From Duncaniella sp. (GTDB taxonomy: Bacteria; Bacteroidota; Bacteroidia; Bacteroidales; Muribaculaceae), in assembly GCA_029056055.1 (NCBI GenBank), contig JAIDCC010000014.1, positions 1 through 64,000 on the forward strand: DNA of 64,000 nucleotides. The letters run 5' to 3'. Numbering within the stretch: the first letter of the stretch is position 1; the number at the start of each line of letters is the position of its first letter. This document shows, piece by piece, positions 35,903 to 45,829 of this stretch. The notes below the pieces were generated by a model that saw only the letters and a program-made list of their open reading frames with translations, was not told the DNA's origin and did not search any database. The translations under genes and the position numbers were made by a program.

Positions 35903-37271
35903 TTCTTTTCGTGTCAAGTTTGAGTTTGATGATTTCTCTCACCTCCTTGCGCATCAGCAGCAGGGTTATCATGGTGGGAAATGCCATGAGAGCATAAAAC
36001 AGGTCGCAGAACCCCACGGCAACGCCGAGCGGAATTACTGCGAAAACCACCAGTGTGGCTATGAAGAAAAATGTGTATAGTCGCGAGCGTCGTTCGCCGA
36101 ACAGGTAGGCCGCGCACCGCGTGCCGTAGAAGCTGTAGGAAAACATAGACGAAAGCGCGAAGCATGTTACTATTATCAGCAGCAGGTATTCTCCCCACGG
36201 CACTCCGCGGCCGAACGCATCCATCGCCACTTGCAGACCTTTGACGCCCTCGACAGTATCGAAATCGGCGCAGAGAAGGAGCGCCACGGCTGTCAGCGTG
36301 CACACCATTCCCGAGTCAATGGCCGGGCCGAGCATGGCAATGAGACCTTCCCTCTCAGGGGCGGTGTTCGACGATGCTCCGTGCATTATCGTTGCCGTTC
36401 CTACGCCGGCATCGTTTACGAGCATGGCTCGTCTCGCTCCGATAATAGCAATGCCGGCCAGTGCGCCCCATCCGGCTCTCAGATTGAATGCTTCCGCGAA
36501 AATGCGGCCAAACACTCCGGGCACTTCGTCGATGTGGGTGACGATAATCCAAGCCACGAGCAGAAAGTAGAGCCCTACCATGAACGGCACGAGCCAACCT
36601 GCCACAGAAGCAATGCGTCTGATGCCTCCGAGCGTCACGAGCGACACCACAACGGCTATCGCCAGTCCGATTGCAAGCCGGAGGGTCGACTCCCGGTCAA
36701 GACCGAAGAGAGGCGAGGGGAGTGGCAGGTGCGTCTGCCAGGCGGTCGACACTGCTTCCGTCAGCTGGTTGGCATTGATGATGCAGAGCGTTCCGAGCAT
36801 CCCGGCGAAAGCAAAGGTCACGGCGAGCCAGTGGGCACGTCGCCCGAGTCCGCGGTCGATGATGTGCATTGTCCCGCCCTCCGCTCGACCGTCGGAATGG
36901 AAAATCTTGTATTTTGTCGCCAGAACTCCTTCGTGAAATTTTGTAGACATTCCCACTACGGCGCTCACCCACATCCAGAACACAGCCCCCGGTCCGCCCA
37001 TGACGAGTGCTATGGCAACTCCCGCGATATTGCCCATCCCTACGGTTGCCGCCACTACCGAGACCAATGCCTGAGCCGACGAAATGTTTCCTCCCGAGGT
37101 GTCGCTGCGCGACCTCCGCAACTCGCGTATGGCATCGGGCAATCTTCTCACCGACACCATTCCCGAATAGACAAAGAGAAACAATCCCCCTCCTATAAGA
37201 AGCAGAAACAGTGGATAGCCGCAGATGAAGTCGGCTATCTCTCCTATGAGTTCTTCGAAACGTGTCACCAT
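35892..37271 (-). CDS. sodium:alanine symporter (AGCS family)
   Basis: A 459-aa membrane protein with about ten helices and the AGCS signatures VAATVGMGNIAGVA, GPGAVFWMWVSA and GWGALAGIAIIGARRAMLVNDAGVGT. It imports alanine or glycine with sodium. It overlaps the TPM gene by 7 nt upstream and the pseudouridine synthase downstream, so dNTPase, TPM, AGCS and RluD-type genes form one transcript. Confidence 0.9.
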   Translation of the reverse strand: MVTRFEELIGEIADFICGYPLFLLLIGGGLFLFVYSGMVSVRRLPDAIRELRRSRSDTSGGNISSAQALVSVVAATVGMGNIAGVAIALVMGGPGAVFWMWVSAVVGMSTKFHEGVLATKYKIFHSDGRAEGGTMHIIDRGLGRRAHWLAVTFAFAGMLGTLCIINANQLTEAVSTAWQTHLPLPSPLFGLDRESTLRLAIGLAIAVVVSLVTLGGIRRIASVAGWLVPFMVGLYFLLVAWIIVTHIDEVPGVFGRIFAEAFNLRAGWGALAGIAIIGARRAMLVNDAGVGTATIMHGASSNTAPEREGLIAMLGPAIDSGMVCTLTAVALLLCADFDTVEGVKGLQVAMDAFGRGVPWGEYLLLIIVTCFALSSMFSYSFYGTRCAAYLFGERRSRLYTFFFIATLVVFAVIPLGVAVGFCDLFYALMAFPTMITLLLMRKEVREIIKLKLDTKRNGQ

Positions 37272-38572
37272 CCGCCTCGCGCGCCTCCGCCGCCAGTTCT
37301 CCCGCCGCCAAACGAACCTCCTCCGAATCCGCCGCCAAAGCCTCCGCCGCCAAACCCGCGACCCATGCGGCGACTGCGCCGACTCGCTATCGTGGCTGCT
37401 GCCGCCGCTGCGGCCAATGCGTCGGTGTCGGGTTTACGCGCTATCTTGAAACGTCGTTTCTGTGAGTGTCCGCACGCACGGCAATACCATGTGTCCTCGC
37501 CTTCACCCTCGCTGTGTGTCGTGGCGGGGGTGATAGTTTGGCGGTCGGAGAGACTCATAGCGCGCGTATGGCACACGGGACATTCTTTGTACGCGCTTTC
37601 GGGATTGACGTAGGGGCGGATGTCGGTGTGATTGCAGTGCGGGCAGAGCCATACGTCGTAATCCACCGAATTGAGTTTCTCTTCCAGGTCCTGCTGCGCG
37701 TTGAGGTAATTGTTGTCGGTCTGCTCGTCAAGGAGCTTCATGCGCGTGCCGCATTCCGGACAGTTCCTCTTGTGGCGGCGCAGGCGGCGCTCACTCCAAA
37801 GAAGCATGAGAAGTGCCGGCACAGCCATACCGAGCGTGATGAAGGCCATCACATAGAAAAACGTATTGTTGCTGCGGAGCGCGCGCCATCGTGCCACTTC
37901 GTCTGTCCCGAATTTCCTCCGGGCTCTCACTCTTACGACGATTACCCACACAATCATACCCACCGAAATTGCAGCAGCCAGTCCGATGTAGAGACTGAAC
38001 ATTTCCTCGCCGTAGTCGTCTCCGGCTCCCGCGAGGCTGTCGTTCCTCTGCTTAGATTTGATTTCCTCGGCATACGAGGGGTCGGAAAGAATACGGCTGA
38101 TTTCCGTTACTCCGTCATACACACCAAGGTCATAATTTCCCTGTTTGAACGACGGAAACATTTTGTTTCTCAGTATCCGGCCGCACACCACGTCGGGCAA
38201 TACGCCCTCCATGCCATAGCCGGTGCGTATCACTGCTTCGCGGTCGTCGAGCGACACCACTACGAGCACACCGTTGTCATTGTCAGATTTTCCGATGCCC
38301 CACTTGTCGAAGATTCCGGTGGCAAATTCGTCGATGTCGGTGTCGGCTTTGTCGACCACCACCACCGCCACTTCGGCCGAAGTCTTGGCCCGCAACTCGC
38401 GCAGTCGCGAATTGATGGTGCGTACTGCCGAAGCGGAAAGCACTCCTGAGGGATTCGACACGAATGCGGTGCTGTCCGAAAGGTGCACGTTTGGCACTTC
38501 GTCTACCCCTATGGCCAGGGAGGAAAGAAATGCCGGAAGCAAAAATAATATGGTGAGAAATTTCCTTGTCAT
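37265..38572 (-). CDS. TPM-domain membrane protein with glycine-rich tail
   Basis: A 435-aa protein: signal peptide, then a TPM (Psb32/MOLO-1) domain (about residues 30-165; VSNPSGVLSA at the start, DNDNGVLVVVSLDDREAVIRTGYGMEG). Two membrane helices follow (about 190-215 and 230-255), then paired cysteine motifs (CPECGTRM, CPHCNHTD, CPVCHTRA, CRACGHS) that look like zinc ribbons. The tail is repeated GGGFGGGF. Its role may be in membrane protein quality control; this is uncertain. Start ATG overlaps the dNTPase stop as TAATG. Confidence 0.85.
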   Translation of the reverse strand: MTRKFLTILFLLPAFLSSLAIGVDEVPNVHLSDSTAFVSNPSGVLSASAVRTINSRLRELRAKTSAEVAVVVVDKADTDIDEFATGIFDKWGIGKSDNDNGVLVVVSLDDREAVIRTGYGMEGVLPDVVCGRILRNKMFPSFKQGNYDLGVYDGVTEISRILSDPSYAEEIKSKQRNDSLAGAGDDYGEEMFSLYIGLAAAISVGMIVWVIVVRVRARRKFGTDEVARWRALRSNNTFFYVMAFITLGMAVPALLMLLWSERRLRRHKRNCPECGTRMKLLDEQTDNNYLNAQQDLEEKLNSVDYDVWLCPHCNHTDIRPYVNPESAYKECPVCHTRAMSLSDRQTITPATTHSEGEGEDTWYCRACGHSQKRRFKIARKPDTDALAAAAAAATIASRRSRRMGRGFGGGGFGGGFGGGSFGGGRTGGGGARGGW

Positions 38573-39927
38573 TAGTTTTCGATTTTTAGACTCATTCCGT
38601 TCAGTCGCCTGTAAAGGTCGAGGGCGTAGACATCGGTCATCCCCGAGATGTGGTCGAGCACTCCCAAAAGCCTTCTGTAGAGAGTTGGCGCGTCAGTTTC
38701 ATATTGGCTTGGAATGCGGGCCAGAAGAAGTTGCGAGTAGTTGAGCGACGGCTCGGTGACCGCTTTCACAAGCTCGTGCATCAGAAACGATATGATGCGT
38801 GTGCCTGCCAGCTCGAGGTCCACCACGTCTGGGGCACTGTAGAGTTTCCGCCACGAAAGTGCCTCACATTCCTTGTAGGCTTTGCGCTCGCGCTCGGGGA
38901 TTCTCTCCATCAGCGTGCCTTTGAACGTCCCTTCGAGTATCGCGTCTTCATTCTCGACAAACGTCTCGGCACATCGCTGCACGAGAATGCCGATGATTGA
39001 CGAGCGAAGATAGGAAATCTTTTCGTGAGGGTCGTCCACCATTTGCATCACGCGCTCCAGATGGGCGCGCCTCGCTTCGTCAAAGAAACTCAGAAAGAGC
39101 GGTATTACTTCCTCGGTCGACAGAATGCCCAGTTTGTGGGCATCCTCGATGTCCATTATCATATAGCAGATGTCGTCGGCCGCCTCTACGAGATAGACGA
39201 GCGGGTGACGGGCGTAGCGCACCTTTCCATCCTCGACGTCAAGTCTTATCATTCCCACTTCGTCGGCTACGCGTATGAAGTCTTCCTTCTCGGCGGTGAA
39301 AAATCCCGATTTTCCTTTTGCCGTGGCGAGCGAGGCCTCGAAAGGATATTTCACGATTGAGGCGAGCGTCGAATAGGTCATGGCAAATCCTCCGGGGCGT
39401 CTCCCTTTGAATTGATGTGTGAGCAGGCGGAAGGCGTTTGCGTTTCCTTCGAAGTGGGTCAGGTCTGCCCATTCCTCTTCGGTCAGCTGACAGCGGAATT
39501 TCGCCCCCTCGCCTTCGCTGAAATAGGCCGAGATGGCGCGCTCTCCCGAATGTCCGAAGGGCGGGTTGCCGAGGTCGTGAGCCAGACAGGCGGCCGCCAC
39601 GATGTCGGGGATGTCGGTCAGACTTCTCCTCACCTCTTCCGACTCATGTCGGGCCCTCAATCCATTGACCACCTCGTCGGCCAGACTGCGCCCCACGCTG
39701 GCCACCTCAAGACTATGCGTCAGGCGGTTGTGGACGAAGATGCTTCCCGGAAGAGGAAACACCTGCGTCTTGTTCTGGAGTCGTCTGAAGGGCGACGAAA
39801 AAACGAGCCTGTCGAAATCGCGGCGGAAGTCGCTGCGTATTCCGGGCTTCGTGTCGTGATAGTGCTCAAGCCCGAATCGTTTGTCGGTTATCAGGCGTTG
39901 CCATGACATTTTTGGGGGCGTAGTCAT
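38572..39927 (-). CDS. dgt: deoxyguanosinetriphosphate triphosphohydrolase-like HD protein
   Basis: A 451-aa protein with the HD motifs of dNTPases: NRLTHSLEVASVGRSL and AACLAHDLGNPPFGHSGE. It hydrolyses dNTPs to nucleoside and triphosphate and controls dNTP pools. I chose ATG 39927 (MTTPPKMSW); codons before it fall in repeat element B. A TAACTTTG box at 40043-40050 would place element B in the 5' UTR. Confidence 0.9.
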   Translation of the reverse strand: MTTPPKMSWQRLITDKRFGLEHYHDTKPGIRSDFRRDFDRLVFSSPFRRLQNKTQVFPLPGSIFVHNRLTHSLEVASVGRSLADEVVNGLRARHESEEVRRSLTDIPDIVAAACLAHDLGNPPFGHSGERAISAYFSEGEGAKFRCQLTEEEWADLTHFEGNANAFRLLTHQFKGRRPGGFAMTYSTLASIVKYPFEASLATAKGKSGFFTAEKEDFIRVADEVGMIRLDVEDGKVRYARHPLVYLVEAADDICYMIMDIEDAHKLGILSTEEVIPLFLSFFDEARRAHLERVMQMVDDPHEKISYLRSSIIGILVQRCAETFVENEDAILEGTFKGTLMERIPERERKAYKECEALSWRKLYSAPDVVDLELAGTRIISFLMHELVKAVTEPSLNYSQLLLARIPSQYETDAPTLYRRLLGVLDHISGMTDVYALDLYRRLNGMSLKIEN

Positions 39928-39945
39928 AATGAGGAGTTCTGATTG

Positions 39946-40039
39946 AAGTAAGTGAGAAAAATAAATGAACAAAAATAACGAGTTTGATTGTTCAAGAATT
40001 TTTCTTTACATATATCGTTTTATTTTTTGAACTTACTTA
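39946..40039. repeat. palindromic element, copy B (94 bp, internally deleted)
   Basis: It has the same ends as copy A (AAGTAAGTGAG and GAACTTACTTA) and the same adjoining sequence (AAATAAATGAACAA; TTCAAGAATTTTTCTTTACAT). The core with the central palindrome and about 90 bp is absent. It lies 18 nt upstream of the dgt start. Confidence 0.85.
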
Positions 40040-40042
40040 CAA

Positions 40043-40050
40043 CAAAGTTA
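40043..40050 (-). promoter_or_regulatory. dgt operon promoter, -7 element
   Basis: TAACTTTG on the minus strand, immediately outside the right end of repeat B. Transcription would cross B before reaching dgt. No clear -33 TTTG. Confidence 0.5.
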
Positions 40051-40094
40051 CGAATTTTCTCTGTAATATCCTACCGTCGAACGTCGAATTTCAC

Positions 40095-40592
40095 TTATCC
40101 TTTCAGACTGTCCAAAACATCGGCCGAAAGCTCGTCGCCGAGTATGGCTCTTTTGCGTTCGATACCCGCGTTGAAGCCGCCCATACCCCCTGAGGCAACC
40201 ACTCGATGACACGGCACGAATATCGCAAGAGGATTGGCCTTCAATGCCTGCGCTACAGCCCTGAACGCTGTCGGCTTTCCGATTTGACGCGCTATCTCGC
40301 CATAGGTCGCCACGCGCCCTTTGGCAACGTTCCGCGTGGCTTCATAGACGGCTTTCTGAAACGTTGTGCCTGTGATTTCGAAGGGTGGTGCGGGAATGTC
40401 CCTGCCTCCGAAGAGAAAGTCATACCATCTGTCGTTAAGCTCCGATGGCTTTTCTGTCACATTTTTGCGGCGGAGCACCGGTGGCTGCACGTCATCCCAG
40501 TAGGCTGCGATAACGGCTTCTTCGTCGCGGTTGACAATTGTAAATCTCCCGTATGGAGAGGCGTAGACTGTCGAGATGTATCGTGTCGTCAT
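40095..40592 (-). CDS. ogt: methylated-DNA-protein cysteine methyltransferase
   Basis: A 165-aa DNA repair protein with the alkyl-acceptor motif FVPCHRVV (Cys near residue 127) and the helix-turn-helix segment FQKAVYEATRNVAKGRVATYGEIA. It removes O6-alkyl groups from guanine. ATGA overlap with comF upstream: prmC, recX, comF and ogt follow each other in one direction. Confidence 0.93.
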   Translation of the reverse strand: MTTRYISTVYASPYGRFTIVNRDEEAVIAAYWDDVQPPVLRRKNVTEKPSELNDRWYDFLFGGRDIPAPPFEITGTTFQKAVYEATRNVAKGRVATYGEIARQIGKPTAFRAVAQALKANPLAIFVPCHRVVASGGMGGFNAGIERKRAILGDELSADVLDSLKG

Positions 40593-41284
40593 AGGGTCAG
40601 CGAAAGGGTGTAGACTGAAATCACCACCGATGGCTCGGCGGCTGAGAGGGTGGTCATGGCGTTGTAGACGGTCGAGCCGGTGGTCACCACATCCTCCACG
40701 AGAAGTATGTGCTTCCCGGCGAGGTGGGAGGGATTTCGCACGGCGAAAACGTCTACTACGTTGTTTCTGCGGGCTTCGGCGTCAAATTGCGTCTGCGACG
40801 TGTGCCGACGCTTCGCATAAAGGTTTCGCGCCACGGGTATGCCGGTCTTTCTCGACATTTCGCGGGCCAGGATGAGGGTCTGCGAATAGCCGCGCGAAAG
40901 CAGGCGCGTCCAATGCTGCGGCACGGGCATCAGCAGGTCGATGCCGTCGAAAAATCCTTCGCTCTTCAACCTCGGAACGTGATAGTCGAGTATGGGCATC
41001 ATGGCCGACGGCCGCTTGTTAAACTTGATTTCCTGTATCAGTCGGGCCGAATGGTTTCCTCGCTCGTAGTGCATGAACGCCACGCCGCGTCTCACGTCGG
41101 CCCGAAGTGTGGCAAGCCGTTCCGTTAGCTCGTTGTCGGTGTAAGGTGGCAGAAAGTTGGTCACCGACAGCTTCAACACGCAGTTCAGACAGATTTTCTC
41201 TTCGCCTTCTATCAGGGAGGTGCCGCAGAGCAGACAGAGGTCGGGACACACCACGCTCAGCAGCGCGCTTACGAGCTTATTCAT
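40589..41284 (-). CDS. comF: ComF-family phosphoribosyltransferase-like protein
   Basis: A 231-aa protein: an N-terminal zinc ribbon (CPDCLLCG, CLNCVL), then a phosphoribosyltransferase-type fold with the PRPP loop VEDVVTTGSTVYNA. Family members are linked to DNA uptake and competence, but most have no proven function. ATG 41284 overlaps recX by 8 nt; the frame further upstream is only recX antiframe sequence. Confidence 0.88.
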   Translation of the reverse strand: MNKLVSALLSVVCPDLCLLCGTSLIEGEEKICLNCVLKLSVTNFLPPYTDNELTERLATLRADVRRGVAFMHYERGNHSARLIQEIKFNKRPSAMMPILDYHVPRLKSEGFFDGIDLLMPVPQHWTRLLSRGYSQTLILAREMSRKTGIPVARNLYAKRRHTSQTQFDAEARRNNVVDVFAVRNPSHLAGKHILLVEDVVTTGSTVYNAMTTLSAAEPSVVISVYTLSLTL

Positions 41285-41798
41285 CTTCGGCTTCTGCTTC
41301 AGCCTCCTCGGCTTGTTCGGCTGCGACGCGCGCCACAATGCGCGAGACAAGCGATGTCTCAAACCCGCGCGACATGGCGAAACGATAGACTTTGGCCTTG
41401 GTCTCATAGTCTGACAGCGGCGCCTTCATGCTCCTGACTTTTGCCCTCACCACTCTGAGCGCCACCTCTTCGTATTCGTCCTCATCTACGTCGTCAAACG
41501 CACATTCCACGGCCTCGCGGGGCAGCCGCCGCGCAGCTAATGCCGCCGCGATTTTGTGCCGTCCCCAGCCTGAATAGCTCACTTTGTCGTGGGCGAACGC
41601 GCGGGCATAACGAGTGTCGTCCACCCAACGCAGTCGTTTCAATTCGGTTATCAATCGGTTTGCGTCACCCTGCGACAGACCCCACGTCTGAAATTTTTTC
41701 AGAAGGTCGGGCGAACATTGCTCACACCGCGAGCACAACGCCCCCGCCCGGGCTTTGGCCTCTTCGTAGCTTATAGGTCGTTTGCTTCGCATCTTCAT
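41277..41798 (-). CDS. recX: RecX family regulatory protein
   Basis: A 173-aa helical protein with RecX repeats (LISYEEA-like start, RWVDDTRYARAFAHDKVSYSGWGRHKIAAAL). It modulates RecA filaments in other bacteria; recA is not in the window. ATG 41792 is a possible alternative start. It ends in an Ala/Glu-rich tail. Confidence 0.85.
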   Translation of the reverse strand: MKMRSKRPISYEEAKARAGALCSRCEQCSPDLLKKFQTWGLSQGDANRLITELKRLRWVDDTRYARAFAHDKVSYSGWGRHKIAAALAARRLPREAVECAFDDVDEDEYEEVALRVVRAKVRSMKAPLSDYETKAKVYRFAMSRGFETSLVSRIVARVAAEQAEEAEAEAEDE

Positions 41799-41812
41799 TT
41801 GGCGTTATACTT

Positions 41813-42661
41813 TTAGACCTTACATATGGCAAATCTATCTTTGCCATACATATCCTTTTGAATGCTGATGTCGTCAAACCCCTCCGCGGCGAGCATCTTT
41901 CTCATCTCTCCTGCGCAAAGAGGGTTGATTTCAAAAAACAGATATCCGCCCGGTTTGAGCAGTCGCGACGCCTCACGCGCTATCGGTGTGTAAAACCGCA
42001 GCGGGTCGTCGTCGGGCACGAAAAGTGCGAGGGCCGGCTCGTGGGCTTCAACATGTTCCTCCATCTCTTTGCGCTCGCTTTCGAGCACGTAGGGCGGATT
42101 GGCCACGATTACATCCTGCGTGCCGTCGGGTAGTGGCAGCGGCAGCCTGACGTCACATTCGAAAAAGTTGATTTTGGTTTTGGTCAATTCCGCGTTCTCG
42201 CGGGCCACTTCTAACGCTTTCGTCGAGATGTCTCCCGCCGAAACTTTGGCAAATGGCAATTGCCGCGCGAGAGCCACGGCGATACACCCTGACCCTGTGC
42301 AGAGGTCGAGCACGTTGAGGTCCGAGCGGCCTCCTACCGTGTCGGTGATGATGTCTACGAGCATCGAGGTCTCCGGACGCGGGATGAGCACGTCGGGTGT
42401 CACCTTCAGTTTCAACCCGTGCCACTGTGTCTCGCCGAGTACGTATTGTATGGGTGTCCCTTCGGCACATTTCCACGCGATTTCGGTGGTTTGCTCCACC
42501 ACAAAATCGCTCGCTTCGTCGTCGGCATGCACGAGCATATCCGTGCGCGTCCATCCCTTGACTTGCTCAAAGATGATGCGCGCAATCCATGGAGCTTCCT
42601 CCTTGTCGTAGCGTGGAGTGAGGAGTGTTGTAATCTGCTTAGATAGCTCGTTTACGGTCAT
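41813..42661 (-). CDS. prmC: peptide chain release factor N5-glutamine methyltransferase
   Basis: A 282-aa SAM methyltransferase with motif LDLCTGSGCIAVALA and the catalytic NPPY (IVANPPYVLESERKEM). It methylates the GGQ glutamine of release factors. ATG 42661 opens the typical helical N-terminal domain; 21 upstream codons in frame are not supported by family length. Confidence 0.9.
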   Translation of the reverse strand: MTVNELSKQITTLLTPRYDKEEAPWIARIIFEQVKGWTRTDMLVHADDEASDFVVEQTTEIAWKCAEGTPIQYVLGETQWHGLKLKVTPDVLIPRPETSMLVDIITDTVGGRSDLNVLDLCTGSGCIAVALARQLPFAKVSAGDISTKALEVARENAELTKTKINFFECDVRLPLPLPDGTQDVIVANPPYVLESERKEMEEHVEAHEPALALFVPDDDPLRFYTPIAREASRLLKPGGYLFFEINPLCAGEMRKMLAAEGFDDISIQKDMYGKDRFAICKV

Positions 42662-42787
42662 TTTTGTGTCGTTCAGTATGAGGATGAAATTTTGCATTCG
42701 GCTGAAGGCGTTATGGGGTTCCATAACAACTGAAGTCGAATTAAAAAGTACTCCTCAGAATTCATGAGCCAATGCATTAAATAATTT

Positions 42788-43996
42788 CTAACGCATACTT
42801 AAGAGGGGAATTTCTACAGTAAACGTCGTGCCTGCCCCGGGGGTTGACGATTTTACGAAAATTTTTCCCCCGTGATACTCTTCTACAATTCTCTTGGCAA
42901 GCGTCAGTCCCAGACCCCAACCGCGTTTCTTGGTCGTGAAACCGGGATTGAATACATTCTTGATGTTTTTTCTGGAAATGCCTTTGCCTGTGTCGGTCAC
43001 GTCGATGACAGCTTTCTGCGCGTCCTTCGACAGTTTCACCCTGATGTCGCCGCGCCCTTCCATGGCGTCTACTGCGTTTTTTATCAGGTTTTCCAGCACC
43101 CACTCGAGCAGCGGCTGAGACATGGCTACGACGACAGGCTCTCCGTCTGACTCAAGTGTCAGGTTGACGGTCTTGGCCACACGCGTCGACATGTATCTCA
43201 CCGACCCTGCCGTCATTTCAGTCAAATCGGCCTCGTCAAGTGTGGGGCGCGAGCCGATTTTCGAAAATCGCGAGGCTATTGTCGAGAGTCGGTTGACGTC
43301 CTTGTTCATTTCCGTCACGGTGTCGCTGTCCACGCCGAGCGCCGGGAGCAATTCCATCCATGCCATGAGCGATGAAATCGGGGTGCCGAGCTGATGCGCG
43401 GTCTCTTTCGAGAGGCCTACCCATACCTTGTTCTGCTCCGCGCGTTTGGTCGACGATACGGCGTAGTAGACGATGAGGACGAATGCCAGTAGCACCGCCA
43501 CCTGCACATAGGGAAAGTAGCTCAGTGTCCGCAGCAACTTCGAATCTTCATAGTAGAGATACTGCACGTCGCGGTCGGCCACGCGGATTTCTATCACGTT
43601 GGGCGTCTCGCGCATCTTGGCGAGTTTCTTTTCGAGATACCGGGCGTTGGTCGTCGAAAGGGCGAACGGTACGGTTTCGTCCACCTGCTCCGGCAGTCGG
43701 AAGTTGCGGTGGTTCAGAATGTTGCCTTCCGCGTCGGTGAGAAGCACCGGAATCGAATGATTGTCTTCGATTATCGACAGAAGGAAATCCATCGTGGTGC
43801 CCGACCCGTCGGTTTCCGAGGCGGCCATGTTGGCTATCTCGGTTGTCGCGTCGGCCCAGATTTGCATCCTCGACCGCTCCTGCGCCGACAGTTCGGCCAC
43901 GAGCGAATCCGAGTAGGCCAGAAAACCTGCGACAACGACGATAGACATCACCAGAAAACTGATGATGCCATATCGTCGCAGGTCGTAGATGTTCAC
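42788..43996 (-). CDS. orphan sensor histidine kinase
   Basis: A 402-aa membrane kinase: helix 11-28, periplasmic sensor region about 29-162, helix 163-180. The H-box is KETAHQLGTPISS (H201), followed by N-box ENLIKNAVDAM, G1 DTGKGIS and G2 GWGLGLTLAKRI. No response regulator gene is adjacent. The start codon is GTG at 43996, which gives the first helix at a normal position. It lies 28 nt downstream of the fumarase gene and may be read from it. Confidence 0.88.
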   Translation of the reverse strand: MNIYDLRRYGIISFLVMSIVVVAGFLAYSDSLVAELSAQERSRMQIWADATTEIANMAASETDGSGTTMDFLLSIIEDNHSIPVLLTDAEGNILNHRNFRLPEQVDETVPFALSTTNARYLEKKLAKMRETPNVIEIRVADRDVQYLYYEDSKLLRTLSYFPYVQVAVLLAFVLIVYYAVSSTKRAEQNKVWVGLSKETAHQLGTPISSLMAWMELLPALGVDSDTVTEMNKDVNRLSTIASRFSKIGSRPTLDEADLTEMTAGSVRYMSTRVAKTVNLTLESDGEPVVVAMSQPLLEWVLENLIKNAVDAMEGRGDIRVKLSKDAQKAVIDVTDTGKGISRKNIKNVFNPGFTTKKRGWGLGLTLAKRIVEEYHGGKIFVKSSTPGAGTTFTVEIPLLSMR

Positions 43997-44024
43997 CTAA
44001 GTAGGGTTAAGCGATTTCGACTGT

Positions 44025-45686
44025 TCAATGCTTGTCGTCAGAGGCGATGGCGCAGCCGAGACACTTGTTGGTTATCTCGGTGAAGAAGTCATTGCCTTTG
44101 TCGTCTACGAGGATGAAGGCGGGGAAGTCTTCCACCTCGATTTTCCAGATGGCTTCCATGCCGAGTTCGGGATATTCGAGGAGTTCTACCTTCTTGATTG
44201 AGTTCTGCGCGAGCACGGCTGCGGGTCCGCCTATCGAGCCCAGATAGAAACCGCCATGCTTGTGGCAGGCATCGGTCACCTGTTTCGAGCGGTTGCCCTT
44301 GGCAATCATAATCATCGAGCCGCCTGCGCTCTGGAACTGGTCTACATAGCTGTCCATACGGCCTGCCGTGGTGGGACCGAACGAGCCTGAGGGCATGCCT
44401 TCGGGGGTCTTGGCGGGGCCGGCGTAGTAGATGGGATGGTCTTTGAGATACTGGGGCATGGGCTCGCCGCTGTCGAGACGCTCTTTGATTTTGGCGTGGG
44501 CTATGTCGCGGCCTACGATGATGGTGCCGTTGAGCGAGAGGCGGGTCGAGACGGGATATTTCGTGAGTTCGGCCAGAACTTCTGCCATGGGGCGGTTGAG
44601 GTCGATTTTCACCACTTCGCCCTCGCCTGCGTTGCGGTATTCTTCGGGGATGAGTTCGCCGGGGTTCGAGTCGAGTTTCTCAATCCAGATGCCGTCGCGG
44701 TTGATTTTCGCCTTGATGTTGCGGTCGGCCGAGCAGCTCACGCCGATACCGATGGGGCACGATGCGCCGTGGCGCGAGAGACGTATCACGCGGATGTCGT
44801 GGGCGAAGTACTTGCCGCCGAACTGCGCGCCCAGTCCGAGACGTTCGGCCTCTTTCTTGAGCAGCTTCTCGGTTTCTACGTCGCGGAAGGCGCGGCCATA
44901 TTCATTGCCCGTGGTGGGAAGGTTGTCGTAATACTTCACGGAGGCCTTCTTGACGGTTTCGAGGTTCTTCTCGGCCGAGGTGCCGCCTACGACGATGGCG
45001 ATGTGGTAGGGAGGACATGCTGCCGTGCCGAGCGAACGCATCTTCTCTACGAGGAAGGGGATGAGGGTCTTGGGGTTGAGCACGGCCTTGGTCTCCTGAT
45101 AGAGATAGGTCTTGTTGGCCGAGCCGCCGCCCTTGGCCACGAAGAGGAAGCGGTATTCGTCGCCTTCGGTAGCGTGGATGTCTATCTGTGCGGGGAGGTT
45201 GGTGCCGGTGTTCACCTCGTCATACATGGTGAGGGGGGCGTTCTGCGAGTAGCGCAGATTGTCGGTGGTGTAGGTGAGGTAAACGCCCTTGGCAATTTTC
45301 TCTTCGTCGTCGCAGCCGGTGAATACGTTCTGTCCTTTTTCGCCGTGGCAGATGGCTGTACCGGTGTCCTGACAGAAGGGGAGCTGTCCCTTGGCGGCTA
45401 CCTCGGCGTTGCGGAGCATCGTGAGGGCCACGAACTTGTCGTTTTCAGATGCTTCGGGGTCGGCAAGGATGTTGGCCACCATCTGGTTGTGCTCGCGACG
45501 CAGCATGAACGCGTTGTCGTGGGTGCAGGCGCGGGCCATCACGGTGAGGGCTTCAGGGTCGATTACGAGAAATTCGTGACCGCCCCAGTTTTCTACCTTG
45601 ACGTAGTCCGAGGTGAGCTTGTAGTATTCGGTGGTGTCTTCGCCGTGGGGAAACATCGGCTGATAGACGAAAGGTTTTGTTGCCAT
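44025..45686 (-). CDS. fumB: class I iron-sulfur fumarate hydratase
   Basis: A 553-aa two-domain class I fumarase: alpha domain with the cysteine motifs [10 protein letters not shown] and the [10 protein letters not shown] segment, and beta domain with [12 protein letters not shown]. It converts fumarate and malate with a 4Fe-4S cluster; in Bacteroidales it serves the reductive branch to succinate and propionate. FumA or FumB cannot be told apart by sequence alone. Promoter at 45751-45758. Confidence 0.93.
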   Translation of the reverse strand: MATKPFVYQPMFPHGEDTTEYYKLTSDYVKVENWGGHEFLVIDPEALTVMARACTHDNAFMLRREHNQMVANILADPEASENDKFVALTMLRNAEVAAKGQLPFCQDTGTAICHGEKGQNVFTGCDDEEKIAKGVYLTYTTDNLRYSQNAPLTMYDEVNTGTNLPAQIDIHATEGDEYRFLFVAKGGGSANKTYLYQETKAVLNPKTLIPFLVEKMRSLGTAACPPYHIAIVVGGTSAEKNLETVKKASVKYYDNLPTTGNEYGRAFRDVETEKLLKKEAERLGLGAQFGGKYFAHDIRVIRLSRHGASCPIGIGVSCSADRNIKAKINRDGIWIEKLDSNPGELIPEEYRNAGEGEVVKIDLNRPMAEVLAELTKYPVSTRLSLNGTIIVGRDIAHAKIKERLDSGEPMPQYLKDHPIYYAGPAKTPEGMPSGSFGPTTAGRMDSYVDQFQSAGGSMIMIAKGNRSKQVTDACHKHGGFYLGSIGGPAAVLAQNSIKKVELLEYPELGMEAIWKIEVEDFPAFILVDDKGNDFFTEITNKCLGCAIASDDKH

Positions 45687-45750
45687 AGTTTTATGTTTAT
45701 CGAAACAAAGTTTTTTAGTTCGCTGGTCAAGCCTTCGGGGCTTGATTTTG

Positions 45751-45758
45751 CAAAGTTA
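45751..45758 (-). promoter_or_regulatory. fumarase promoter, -7 element
   Basis: TAACTTTG on the minus strand, with TTGT about 18-20 nt upstream. It separates the fumarase gene from the end of the trp operon. Confidence 0.6.
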
Positions 45759-45829
45759 CAAATTCTATGTCGAAAAACAATGTCATTACGACGAAAATCT
45801 TTCTCGCGCCGCGCGTTTTTCCTCGTGTT

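Noticed and set aside
37265-37371. Gly-rich repeat as a DNA repeat or collagen-like domain
   Set aside because: It is the low-complexity C-terminal tail commonly found in TPM-domain proteins.
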